Positions 36,333 to 44,734 of a DNA stretch of 64,000 bases are shown one piece after another. How positions within the stretch are numbered: position 1 is the stretch's first letter; every line of letters begins with the position of its first letter. The notes below the pieces were generated by a model. That model had not been told where the DNA came from. It did no database searches and worked only from the letters and a program-made list of their open reading frames with translations. The translations under genes were made by a program, and so were the position numbers. The DNA is from an uncultured Flavobacteriaceae bacterium (lineage in GTDB: Bacteria > Bacteroidota > Bacteroidia > Flavobacteriales > Flavobacteriaceae). Location: the NCBI GenBank assembly GCA_943788095.1, contig CALSOZ010000006.1:1-64000 (forward strand), given 5' to 3'.

Positions 36333-36405
36333 GGTGCCTTAGCTCAGTTGGTAGAGCAATGGACTGAAAATCCATGTGTCCCTGGTTCGATTCCTGGAGG
36401 CACCA
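36333..36405 (+). tRNA. tRNA-Phe (GAA)
   Basis: A 73-nt cloverleaf: acceptor GGTGCCT/AGGCACC, D arm GCTC-AGTTGGTA-GAGC, anticodon stem ATGGA/TCCAT around CTGAAAA (anticodon GAA), TTCGATT T loop, discriminator A. The 3' CCA is not encoded (A is followed by CTTT). The T stem, CCTGG on both sides, has a T-T mismatch in the middle pair. A promoter lies upstream and a terminator downstream, so it is a single-gene unit. Confidence 0.95.
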
Positions 36406-36411
36406 CTTTTA

Positions 36412-36460
36412 AAACTCATAACAATCTATTTAATAGAAAGTTATGAGTTTTTTGTTTTTT
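36412..36460 (+). terminator. Intrinsic terminator of tRNA-Phe
   Basis: AAACTCATAAC pairs with GTTATGAGTTT (11-bp stem, 17-nt loop) followed by a T-rich tract TTTGTTTTTT, beginning seven bases after the tRNA. Confidence 0.85.
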
Positions 36461-36537
36461 AGAGTTGATCGAGAGGTTGCTCGGGAGGTATAAAAAGATA
36501 ACTGGAAATTGGTTATACTATAACACCTAAAGTTAAG

Positions 36538-36738
36538 TTACTGGAAACTAAAGTTACGTTCTAAAAGAGCACAAAGTATACACCGCATTAATACCAATAC
36601 ATCGCGCTCCATATCTCTACCCAAACCATACTTGTATTCTTTAGGGAAATTTTTGGTACTTACAAAAATTTTGTACGTCTTCATACCAAAGTGGAATATT
36701 TTCAACAAAACTTTATAAAAGTTGCTGAACGTCCTCAA
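36538..36738 (-). pseudogene. Remnant of a bAvd-like four-helix-bundle protein
   Basis: The 66-codon frame contains NFPKEYKYGLGRDMERDV and then LVLMRCI, which resembles the central helix of the 'four helix bundle' / bAvd-like (23S rRNA IVS / DGR accessory) family, usually ~110-130 residues. Here the N-terminal and C-terminal parts do not match and the frame is cut short, so I read it as a decayed fragment. It lies within 150 bp of the tRNA-Phe terminator, a common insertion position for mobile DNA. No reverse transcriptase or variable repeat is visible nearby. The rest of 36460-36878 shows nothing recognisable. Confidence 0.5.
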
Positions 36739-36878
36739 AAGCTTTGAATTTTTATAACCGGTTTTAATTTGCTAAATTGGTGGCTAAACCAACGGTCTAT
36801 CGATTGGAAGATCCAACGAATTACACATGAACTCAAAACCATGCATTTATAAATTCTTTAAACCCTAAAATATAAACT

Positions 36879-38705
36879 ATGAAACCCTTTATTTTAAAAC
36901 CACTACTCCTTTTATTTATTTCTTTTTTGATGATTTCATGTAAAGAAAAAAACACAAAAGTATATTCCGAAGCAGAGATCGCTTCAGAATCAAAAAAAGT
37001 CAATGACTTTTTTCAGAAAAGTTTTGATAACAGTGTGGATATGTATCCAGAATTTCAAACCCGACTTGGCATCAAAAAAGATTACGGAAAATTGAATGAC
37101 AACTCGCCTGCTTTGGAAGAAAAGAATTTAAAAATAAATAAAGAAGAGCTTGTATGGTTGGTTGACTCTGTCAATGTAGCTGCACTTTCTAAAGAGGCCC
37201 TTTTGAGCTATAAACTCTTTAAACAGAGTGTCGAAAATAATATTGAAGATTATAAATACCGACTTCACAACTACCCTGTCAATCAAATGTTTGGAGCGCA
37301 ATCAGGAAAACCCGCATTTATGATCAACATGCACAGGATTGATGATGTCAAAGATGCCGAAGCTTATATCTCTAGACTAAATGGTTTTAAGGCCTATTTC
37401 GATCAATTGGTCGAAAACCTAAAATCGCGAGAAGCAATTGGCGTGGTTCCACCAAAATTTGTGTTTGACAAAGTCGTCCAAGATTCGGAAAACATATTAA
37501 TGGGACAACCCTTTGATTCTTCTAAAAAACAAAGTACTTTATTTAAAGACTTCTTGGGAAAAATAAACAAATTAGAAATTGATACCAAAACAAAAACGCG
37601 TTTAGAAACGCAAGCCAAACAAGCGCTCTTAACGTCTGTAAAACCTGCTTATAACGGTTTGATATCTTTTATGAAAGCACAAAAAAAACGCGCAAATTCT
37701 GATCATGGTGCCTGGAAATTCCCAGATGGTGAAGCCTTTTTTAACACTGCTTTAAAAAGAACCACCACCACCGATTTAACAGCAGATGAAATCCATGAAA
37801 TTGGATTAAATGAAGTTGACAGGATTCACGGGGAAATGGATGCAATTCGCAAAAACGTTGGTTTTGAAGGCAGCTTGCAAGACTTTTTTCAATTTATGAA
37901 AACCGATAAACAATTTTATTATAGTGAGGACAAAAAAGGAAAAGAGGCCTATTTAAAACAGGCCGTGCAGTTGATTGACAGCATGAAAACTCGATTGGAC
38001 GAACTCTTTATCACAAAGCCCAAAGCAGATATCATTGTAAAAGCCGTAGAGCCCTTTCGAGAAAAATCGGCTGGAAAAGCCTTTTACAACCGTCCTGCTG
38101 CCGATGGCTCTCGACCCGGAATTTATTATGCCAACTTATATGATATGGAATCCATGCCGACCTATCAAATGGAAGCTTTGGCGTATCACGAAGGAATTCC
38201 AGGACATCACATGCAATTGGCCATTCAACAAGAATTAGAAGACGTTCCTATGTTTAGAAAATTTAGTGGGTATACCGCCTATACTGAAGGTTGGGGATTA
38301 TACTCGGAATTGATCCCAAAAGAAATGGGCTTTTATGCCGATCCTTATTCCGATTTTGGACGTTTAGCGATGGAACTATGGAGAGCCTGCAGATTGGTAG
38401 TCGATACCGGCATCCATACCAAAAAATGGACGCGCGAAACCGGTATTAAATATTATACAGACAACACTCCAAATGCGGAGTTAGACGCCGTTAAAATGGT
38501 CGAAAGACACATTGTAATGCCGAGTCAAGCAACGGCCTATAAAATTGGGATGTTAAAGATTTTAGAACTGCGTTCAAAAGCAAAAGAAGCCTTGGGAGAC
38601 CAATTTGATATTCGGGAGTTTCACGAAGTCGTCATTTCTCAAGGTGCCATTCCGTTAAATGTTTTGGAGAACTTTGTAGACGAATACATTGCTTCTAAAA
38701 ATTAG
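36879..38705 (+). CDS. DUF885-family putative metallopeptidase, lipoprotein
   Basis: A 608-residue lipoprotein (MKPFILKPLLLLFISFLMISC lipobox). It matches DUF885, a group of putative zinc carboxypeptidase-like proteins: metal-binding YHEGIPGHHMQLAIQ (HExxxHH-type motif at about residue 440), followed by GYTAYTEGWGLYSELIPKEM with the third-ligand Glu region and a C-terminal MVERHIVMPSQATAYKIG. Likely acts on peptides in the periplasm. Length is typical. A PhzF-like gene follows 46 bp downstream. Confidence 0.88.
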   Translation: MKPFILKPLLLLFISFLMISCKEKNTKVYSEAEIASESKKVNDFFQKSFDNSVDMYPEFQTRLGIKKDYGKLNDNSPALEEKNLKINKEELVWLVDSVNVAALSKEALLSYKLFKQSVENNIEDYKYRLHNYPVNQMFGAQSGKPAFMINMHRIDDVKDAEAYISRLNGFKAYFDQLVENLKSREAIGVVPPKFVFDKVVQDSENILMGQPFDSSKKQSTLFKDFLGKINKLEIDTKTKTRLETQAKQALLTSVKPAYNGLISFMKAQKKRANSDHGAWKFPDGEAFFNTALKRTTTTDLTADEIHEIGLNEVDRIHGEMDAIRKNVGFEGSLQDFFQFMKTDKQFYYSEDKKGKEAYLKQAVQLIDSMKTRLDELFITKPKADIIVKAVEPFREKSAGKAFYNRPAADGSRPGIYYANLYDMESMPTYQMEALAYHEGIPGHHMQLAIQQELEDVPMFRKFSGYTAYTEGWGLYSELIPKEMGFYADPYSDFGRLAMELWRACRLVVDTGIHTKKWTRETGIKYYTDNTPNAELDAVKMVERHIVMPSQATAYKIGMLKILELRSKAKEALGDQFDIREFHEVVISQGAIPLNVLENFVDEYIASKN

Positions 38706-38751
38706 AAATAAACACCATAAAACCAAACCCTAAATCCTAAATCCTAAAAAA

Positions 38752-39546
38752 ATGAAACAAACAATTTTTCAAGTTGATGCGTTCACAAAAAAAGCCTTTC
38801 ATGGCAATCCTGCTGGCGTGATGATTCTTAAGGAAGATCTTGAGGACGCCTTGATGCAGAACATTGCCATGGAAATGAATTTGTCTGAAACGGCCTTTAT
38901 AAACATTTCAGAAGCCCCTTTTAGCATTCGATTTTTTACACCTACATCCGAAATTGAGTTGTGTGGACATGCAACCCTTGCCGCTGCCCACCTTTTGTAT
39001 GAAAACAAAACGATCGCAGAAAATGAACGTATTGAGTTTAAATCCAAAGGCGGCCTTTTAAAGATTTCGAAAGTGGATTCTGGGATTAAAATGGTGTTTC
39101 CAGCCTATGAAATATCAAAAACTGAAACCCCAAAAAAATTTAAAGAACTCATTGGCTTTACCCCTTTGGAGGTGTATCAATGTTCGAGTGAGTGGATCAT
39201 CGCCATTGCCAACAATGAAAAAGACATCAAAGACGCAAAACCCGTTTTTAATAAAATGATTGAAAATGGACTTGGGCATTTGATGATCACGGCGCTTTCA
39301 GAAAGGGACTCCATCGATTTTGTGGTGCGTTGCTTTGTCACCATCTATGGAATTGACGAAGATCCAGTGACCGGATCTGCTCAATGTGGATTGGTTCCTG
39401 TTTGGAATTTAAGAACTGGAAAAAGCGAGTTTTTCGCTGAACAAATTTCCGAAAGAACAGGGCAATTACACGTAAAATTAGTGGATGATACGGTTGAAAT
39501 TATTGGAAACGCTGTAACTATTTTTGAGGCGCAAATAAACCTATAA
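38752..39546 (+). CDS. PhzF-family isomerase
   Basis: A 264-residue protein of the diaminopimelate-epimerase-like fold. N-terminal IFQVDAFTKKAFHGNPAGVM is diagnostic, followed by MNLSETAFI (the catalytic Glu), FTPTSEIELCGHATLAAAH and late DEDPVTGSAQCGL. PhzF proteins isomerise small metabolites; outside phenazine producers their substrates are unknown, and no phenazine genes are here. Length is normal. Confidence 0.92.
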   Translation: MKQTIFQVDAFTKKAFHGNPAGVMILKEDLEDALMQNIAMEMNLSETAFINISEAPFSIRFFTPTSEIELCGHATLAAAHLLYENKTIAENERIEFKSKGGLLKISKVDSGIKMVFPAYEISKTETPKKFKELIGFTPLEVYQCSSEWIIAIANNEKDIKDAKPVFNKMIENGLGHLMITALSERDSIDFVVRCFVTIYGIDEDPVTGSAQCGLVPVWNLRTGKSEFFAEQISERTGQLHVKLVDDTVEIIGNAVTIFEAQINL

Positions 39547-39715
39547 GCAAGACTAGCACGGCGCTCATTTTTGAATTCAGTATAATTGTTAGGAAACTCA
39601 TTTTATTTTGTTACTTTTATCACGGATGATGACCCCAAGTCAAAATTTTCACAACCAATTGAACCAGCTGTAAACACTTATTTTACTATAAATATAACTT
39701 GAAGGATTCGGATAT

Positions 39716-39750
39716 CCGCCCCCGCAGCGCAAAGTCTCCAGACTTAGCGG
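39716..39750. repeat. Orphan REP-like palindrome
   Basis: CCGC...GCGG outer ends enclose CCCGCAGCGC and an AAGTC-TCCA-GACTT-type hairpin (AAGTCT/AGACTT with a two-base loop). The arrangement (CCCCGC-W-GCGC then a hairpin with a CC centre) parallels the REP beside the RAYT gene, but the hairpin sequence is different. It stands alone in the 346-bp gap 39547-39892; otherwise nothing is recognisable there. Confidence 0.55.
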
Positions 39751-39892
39751 AACTAAAAAAGTGAACACTATCTTTAAAAAATGCCTTTTAAATCCAATCC
39801 TGATGGTTTATTACAATATTTATTAGATATTTGTATGAGGTTCTCATAGCTTAAGACTGTATTTATAAAATGCGTCGGATTAACTGAAACAC

Positions 39893-40414
39893 ATGAAAAA
39901 TAATTTTTATTATATCACATTCTTGTTATTGGCATCCATTAGTTTGTATGGTTGTAAAACAGAGACTCAGCCACAAGACATTCCTGTAAACACAGCCGCA
40001 GAAGAATCAATTGAGAGAGAAAAAATAAGCTTAAAAAATGAGTTTGTTCTAAATAAGGCTACTTTAAAAGAGATTGCGGATTGGTCAGGGTTTTTTGAAA
40101 TTGATAAAAATATTACCAACCTAAAAACAGGGGATCAGTCCATATTTAATGGGCCTATTGAAGATTTGGCAGCGGTTTTAAAAGATCTAAATTCAAAGCT
40201 TCCCGAACAAATCAACTCCAATAGTATCATTGCCCGAATCGCTGTACTGGCCACCTCTAGCTATCAACTTAACGAACTCTATCTGAAAAACACAACAAAT
40301 ACCGAAGTTATAAAACGCACCAAACTCAAAGTGTTGGAGGCATTTTCGAATTTAAAATTTCAAATTAATAAAACACTCGAAAAACAGGCGCAATTAATTG
40401 AAAAACCAGAATAA
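39893..40414 (+). CDS. Hypothetical lipoprotein
   Basis: A 173-residue protein with signal MKNNFYYITFLLLASISLYGC and lipobox Cys, then TETQPQDIPVNTAAEES and a mostly helical, Leu/Lys-rich body. No domain recognised. It stands alone between the REP-like element and the M13 peptidase, on the same strand as the latter. Confidence 0.65.
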   Translation: MKNNFYYITFLLLASISLYGCKTETQPQDIPVNTAAEESIEREKISLKNEFVLNKATLKEIADWSGFFEIDKNITNLKTGDQSIFNGPIEDLAAVLKDLNSKLPEQINSNSIIARIAVLATSSYQLNELYLKNTTNTEVIKRTKLKVLEAFSNLKFQINKTLEKQAQLIEKPE

Positions 40415-40531
40415 CTCAAGTTTAGAGTTCCATTTGAAATCTCAAAACTGAGAAAGCATTCATATTCTTATTTATTTTTGTAACAATTTCTCTATGATAT
40501 CGTCTAATACATACAAACTAATTTTAAAATC

Positions 40532-42586
40532 ATGAATTTAAAACACCTAACCGTTTTATATGCCATCAGTTTTTTGAGCTTTAACGGCTGTAAAACCGAC
40601 AAAAACGCCCTAGCTGGAAGTGAAAAAATTCCAGGAATCGTTCTGGAAAACATGGATCCGAACGTGAGTCCAAAAGATAATTTCTATGATTATGTGAACG
40701 GCAATTGGATGAAAACCAACACCATCCCAGACGAAGAGTCGCGATGGGGAGGTTTTGGAGTCCTTAGAAAATCAACTCGAAAAGACGTGCTTGATATCAT
40801 AAAAACTTCTAAAGAACTCGGCACTTATGAAGAAGGTTCCGACCAGAAAAAAGCACTATTAATGTTTGAATCTGAATTAGATTCAGTCGCTAGAACCAAC
40901 GCTGGCATCACGCCTATCCTCCCCCTTTTAGAGGCCATTAATAGCATTCAAAGTATCGCAGACATGCAAACTGTGTATGCGAAAACTGTTGGAGTTTCGG
41001 CCCCTTTTGCAGGAATCACTGCACAAGCAGACCTGAACGATAGTAGTATGAATACCGCTTGGGTATATCCTGGAGGGCTTGGATTACAACGCGATTACTA
41101 CTTAGATCAAGATACAAAATCAAAAGAAATTAGAGGGCAATATGTGGATCATGTCGCTCGAATGTTTAAATTTCTTAAGTACGATGATGAAACCGCCCAA
41201 GCAGCTGCAAAACGAGTGCTCGAGTTGGAAACACAACTGGCAAAACCGCGTTTAGACAAAGTACAAAGACGTGACATTCGAAACTTAAATAATCCACGTT
41301 CGGTGAGCGAACTTAACGCAATAACTCCCACAATTGACTGGAATAAATTTATTAAAGATATGGGAGTAACTGCAGCTTTGGATACCGTTTTGGTCATGCA
41401 ACCAAAATATATGAAAGCCTTAGACATCTTCCTTAGCACAACGCCAATTGAGGATATAAAAACGCTAATGACTTGGAGTACAATAGACAGTGCTGCCGGC
41501 TTTTTAACTCCTGAAATTGAAACTGCAAATTGGGAATTTTACAGCAAAACGCTCAATGGATCAAAAGCACAGCGAGATGCCGAAGAACGTGCCTTAGGAA
41601 CCGTCAATAGATCGGTTGGTGAAGCTATCGGAAAGTTATATGTAGAGGCTAAATTCCCACCAGAAGCAAAAGAAAAAGCTGAAAAAATGATTGCCAACGT
41701 AATCAAGGCATTTCAAAACAGAATCCAAGTATTAGACTGGATGAGTGATGAAACCAAAGCAAAAGCGATTGAAAAATTAGATAAATTTACGGTAAAAATT
41801 GCCTATCCAGATGAATGGGAAGATTATTCTGAATTACAAGTTAAAGAAGGCAACAGCTATGCAGAAAACATGTTGGCCGTTTCCCAATGGAGTCTCAGTA
41901 AAAATATTTCTGAAATTGGGCAGCCTGTAGACAAATCCGAATGGGGCATGCCACCACAAACGGTGAACGCTTATTTCAATCCATTGAACAATGAAATTGT
42001 ATTTCCGGCGGCGATATTACAACCCCCATTTTATAATTACACAGCGGATGAAGCAGTCAATTATGGCGGCATTGGAGCCGTTATTGGACATGAAATTTCT
42101 CATGCATTTGATGATTCTGGCGCCCGATTTGATGGCGATGGAAATGTGAATAACTGGTGGACCGACAAAGATTTGGCAGAATTTGAAAAACGCGGGAATG
42201 CCTTAGCTGAACAATACAGTGCTATTGAAGTAATGGACAGTGTGTATATCAACGGGAAATTTACTTTGGGCGAAAATATTGGCGATTTAGGTGGTGTACT
42301 TGGCGCCTATGATGGACTTCAACTTTTCTTTGAAACGAATGGCCGACCGGAAGATATTGATGGGTTTACTGCAGAACAACGCTTTTTCATGTCATGGGCA
42401 ACCGTTTGGAGAACCTTGACTCGTGAAGATGCTTTGAGAACACAAGTAAAAACAGATCCACATTCGCCAGGGATTCAACGTGCAACCCAACCCCTCAAAA
42501 ATATTGATGCTTTTTATGAAGCTTTTGATATCAAAGAAGGAGACGACATGTACTTAGCTCCCGAAGATCGAGTTCGAATTTGGTAG
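40532..42586 (+). CDS. pepO: M13-family zinc metallopeptidase (PepO/neprilysin-like), lipoprotein
   Basis: A 684-residue lipoprotein (FLSFNGC lipobox). The catalytic half contains NAYFNPLNNEIVFPAAILQ, zinc motif VIGHEISHAFDDSGARFD (HExxH) and ENIGDLGGVLGAY (the ENxxD third ligand), then PQDPH-like DPHSPGIQRATQPL and a C-terminal VRIW matching the conserved W end of M13. It should cleave small peptides in the periplasm. A TATTTTTG box at 40473-40480 may be its -7 element. A strong bidirectional terminator follows. Confidence 0.94.
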   Translation: MNLKHLTVLYAISFLSFNGCKTDKNALAGSEKIPGIVLENMDPNVSPKDNFYDYVNGNWMKTNTIPDEESRWGGFGVLRKSTRKDVLDIIKTSKELGTYEEGSDQKKALLMFESELDSVARTNAGITPILPLLEAINSIQSIADMQTVYAKTVGVSAPFAGITAQADLNDSSMNTAWVYPGGLGLQRDYYLDQDTKSKEIRGQYVDHVARMFKFLKYDDETAQAAAKRVLELETQLAKPRLDKVQRRDIRNLNNPRSVSELNAITPTIDWNKFIKDMGVTAALDTVLVMQPKYMKALDIFLSTTPIEDIKTLMTWSTIDSAAGFLTPEIETANWEFYSKTLNGSKAQRDAEERALGTVNRSVGEAIGKLYVEAKFPPEAKEKAEKMIANVIKAFQNRIQVLDWMSDETKAKAIEKLDKFTVKIAYPDEWEDYSELQVKEGNSYAENMLAVSQWSLSKNISEIGQPVDKSEWGMPPQTVNAYFNPLNNEIVFPAAILQPPFYNYTADEAVNYGGIGAVIGHEISHAFDDSGARFDGDGNVNNWWTDKDLAEFEKRGNALAEQYSAIEVMDSVYINGKFTLGENIGDLGGVLGAYDGLQLFFETNGRPEDIDGFTAEQRFFMSWATVWRTLTREDALRTQVKTDPHSPGIQRATQPLKNIDAFYEAFDIKEGDDMYLAPEDRVRIW

Positions 42587-42596
42587 AAAACTTCAT

Positions 42597-42650
42597 AGAT
42601 TAAAGTATAAAAAAACAGCGCCTAAGCGCTGTTTTTTTATACTTTAATCT
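42597..42650. terminator. Bidirectional terminator with a 25-bp perfect stem
   Basis: The sequence from 42597 to 42621 is the exact inverse of 42626 to 42650, with only CTAA between. The core is ACAGCGC/GCGCTGT followed by seven Ts on one strand and seven on the other. It separates two convergent genes (pepO and a TPR-like gene). Confidence 0.9.
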
Positions 42651-42657
42651 GAGGGTA

Positions 42658-43362
42658 TTACTCCTCGCTACTTTTTGCATCTCGTTGAGAAAGGATCGCT
42701 TCCTTAGCTATATTTGCTAAATTAAAATTAGGCGCTATTTGCAAGGCTTCATCTAAAATCGATATAGACGCATCATGATTGGATTCAGTGTTTTCTGTAA
42801 ATTTAGAAATTGCTTTTAAATATAAAAAACCTGCTTTTAAGGGCACCTGATAGGCTGGTTTGGATTCGAAATAAGCCTTCATCATATCCGCAGATGTATT
42901 GGCAATCCCGTAAGTAATATTGAGAGCTGCCGATGTAATATCACCAATTTGGATCTTAAGATCCGCTAACTCATAGGCCAAATTAGGTGTAGGATTATTT
43001 TTGAATAAAACCTCAAAAAATTCAATGGCACGCGCGGGCTCATTTATCGCCTTTAAACTATACGCTTTGACTTCTGTAGAAATACTGGTATCTGAATCTG
43101 ATTTTTCAATACCCACTAAGCTTAATGCTTGCTTATACTTGCCTTCATTCATGTAAATAGCAGCAAGGGTGTCTTTTCTATACACGTTTGGCTGCAATAC
43201 AATCAAGTGCGTCATTGCATTTATAATGCCTTGAATATCGCCTTGTTGTTGCATTTGAATGCGATAAGCCTCATAATGATTTACAAGATTAGAATCGCTT
43301 TGAGCATTCATTTGAAAGGATGTTATCAATGCAACAATTAGAGTTGTTTTTATGTGTTTCAT
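42658..43362 (-). CDS. Exported TPR-like protein
   Basis: A 234-residue protein with signal peptide (MKHIKTTLIVALITSFQMNAQS) and helical repeats of TPR/tetratricopeptide character (TLAAIYMNEGKYKQALSLVG, NLAYELADLKIQIGDITSAA, SILDEALQIAPNFNLANIAK). Function unknown; probably periplasmic. Its upstream region contains an intrinsic terminator (43432-43460) and, beyond it, motif copy A, so it probably has its own promoter in between. Confidence 0.75.
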   Translation of the reverse strand: MKHIKTTLIVALITSFQMNAQSDSNLVNHYEAYRIQMQQQGDIQGIINAMTHLIVLQPNVYRKDTLAAIYMNEGKYKQALSLVGIEKSDSDTSISTEVKAYSLKAINEPARAIEFFEVLFKNNPTPNLAYELADLKIQIGDITSAALNITYGIANTSADMMKAYFESKPAYQVPLKAGFLYLKAISKFTENTESNHDASISILDEALQIAPNFNLANIAKEAILSQRDAKSSEE

Positions 43363-43431
43363 TTTTATTAATTTGAATCCAAAAATAAGGGATTTTAAAG
43401 AAATAAACCACTAATGAATAGTTCAAACCAT

Positions 43432-43460
43432 AAAAAAAGCACTACAAGAGTAGTGCTTTT
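43432..43460 (-). terminator. Intrinsic terminator upstream of the TPR-like gene
   Basis: AAAAGCACTAC-AAGA-GTAGTGCTTTT, an 11-bp stem; the minus strand ends in a seven-U run. No gene ends just before it on the minus strand within ~150 bp, so it may terminate a short non-coding transcript that begins near motif copy A. Confidence 0.75.
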
Positions 43461-43545
43461 CCAAAATTAACCAATTTAACTTTTAAGTAAGATATTAAAT
43501 TACTTAGGTAAATATAACTTAGAAGAATACCCCTAACAAGGGTCA

Positions 43546-43570
43546 TGTAATAAACGGACAATTGACGTAA
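43546..43570 (-). promoter_or_regulatory. Repeated motif, copy A
   Basis: TGTAATAAACGGACAATTG and ACGTAA (plus strand), matching copies B and C at 17 of 20 core positions. On the minus strand it reads as two half-sites, ACGTCAAT and CCGTTTAT, about one helical turn apart. It lies ~86 bp upstream of an intrinsic terminator on the minus strand. Confidence 0.55.
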
Positions 43571-43622
43571 TAAGCGGGCTTAATTATCATTAATCGGAAA
43601 GGATCTTCATTACCAAAAAGGG

Positions 43623-43970
43623 TCATTCACGTTTGACAATGGCATAAAAATTATTTTCGAGTGGCAAATAGCCCTGATCATACACGAAATAATAGATTGT
43701 GCCGGTTTTAGTGGTATAAATACTTGTAAAATAATTAAAATCAAACCCTTTTGAAATCAGTTTATCACGCGTTGATTTTGTTTTTTGGTTCGGATTCAAT
43801 GATTCTAGGATGCGCCAATTTTTTCGCAATCGGTTGTTGATATTTCGAATTAAATTCTTTTGATCTTTATTGACACGGTTGTTAAAACTGTTTCGACAGC
43901 CATCGCTACAGAACTTCTTATCGGTACGACCTACAATAGGATCGTTACATTCTGGACATTGCTTTTTCAT
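43623..43970 (-). CDS. Small zinc-ribbon protein
   Basis: A 115-residue protein with an N-terminal treble-clef-like zinc ribbon: CPECNDPIVGRTDKKFCSDGC (CxxC...CxxxC), then a basic helix NNRVNKDQKNLIRNINNRLR and a C-terminal beta region GTIYYFVYDQGYLPLENNFY. I know such proteins as unnamed flavobacterial hypotheticals. A nucleic-acid-binding role is possible but not shown. Confidence 0.75.
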   Translation of the reverse strand: MKKQCPECNDPIVGRTDKKFCSDGCRNSFNNRVNKDQKNLIRNINNRLRKNWRILESLNPNQKTKSTRDKLISKGFDFNYFTSIYTTKTGTIYYFVYDQGYLPLENNFYAIVKRE

Positions 43971-44152
43971 TCGAGATAGAATTATATATTACACACTACA
44001 AATGTACTAAAAATTATCCAATTACAAACGACTACAAATAATTACAAACGAAACTAAATAAGTAATTACCGAATAACATTTGGAGGTCTTCTCATCTTTG
44101 CAGTGTCGAATCATTCGATAGTAAAACTGTAATAACCTTAAAATTATTTATC

Positions 44153-44485
44153 ATGAACACACTTAGAAACAAAGTACAGTTAATTGGAAACTTAGGGAAT
44201 GACCCTGAAATTATCACACTAGAAAGTGGGAAAAAATTAGCAAAATTTTCGTTAGCAACTAATGAAAATTACAAAGATGCAAACGGTGAGAAACAAACAA
44301 AAACAGATTGGCACAACATCGTCGCTTGGAACAAAACCGCTGACATTATTGAAAAGTATGTCACCAAAGGCAAAGAAATTGCGATTGACGGAAAATTGAC
44401 CAATCGTTCTTATGAAACCAAAGAAGGCGAGAAACGTTACATCACTGAAGTGGTGGTGAATGAAGTCTTGATGTTTGGGAAATAA
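44153..44485 (+). CDS. ssb: Single-stranded DNA-binding protein, short form
   Basis: A 110-residue OB-fold protein: MNTLRNKVQLIGNLGNDPEI, LAKFSLATNENYKDANGEKQ, TDWHNIVAWNKTADIIEKYV, and VEVNEVLMFGK-like end. The usual disordered tail with the acidic tip that recruits partner proteins is absent; the protein ends immediately after the fold. It is therefore a short paralogue, perhaps for repair, natural transformation or a mobile element, rather than the main replication SSB. Confidence 0.92.
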   Translation: MNTLRNKVQLIGNLGNDPEIITLESGKKLAKFSLATNENYKDANGEKQTKTDWHNIVAWNKTADIIEKYVTKGKEIAIDGKLTNRSYETKEGEKRYITEVVVNEVLMFGK

Positions 44486-44548
44486 AAAATTGGAAAATTA
44501 TTTATGAAAGAATTTAGAAGTGTTGATCTGCGCTCTATATTCAATTTT

Positions 44549-44576
44549 AATACTATAGTTCTAGAACTATAGTATT
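44549..44576. terminator. Perfect 28-bp palindrome after ssb, probable terminator
   Basis: AATACTATAGTTCT is followed directly by its reverse complement; as RNA it forms a 12-bp stem with a CTAG loop, followed by TTTTA. It lies 64 bp after the ssb stop and may be a terminator or an operator dyad. Confidence 0.55.
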
Positions 44577-44734
44577 TTTATGGTTTCAATAAATGAGAAC
44601 CCAAATAACAAAACTACATATAGACCCATTTAAAATACAAATGCTATCTTGCAAGTAGAAATTAAAAATTGATACTATTATTTTTAATATGAGCGAGTAA
44701 CCGCAAAATTTTAAGTCATCTAAAACGATACACA

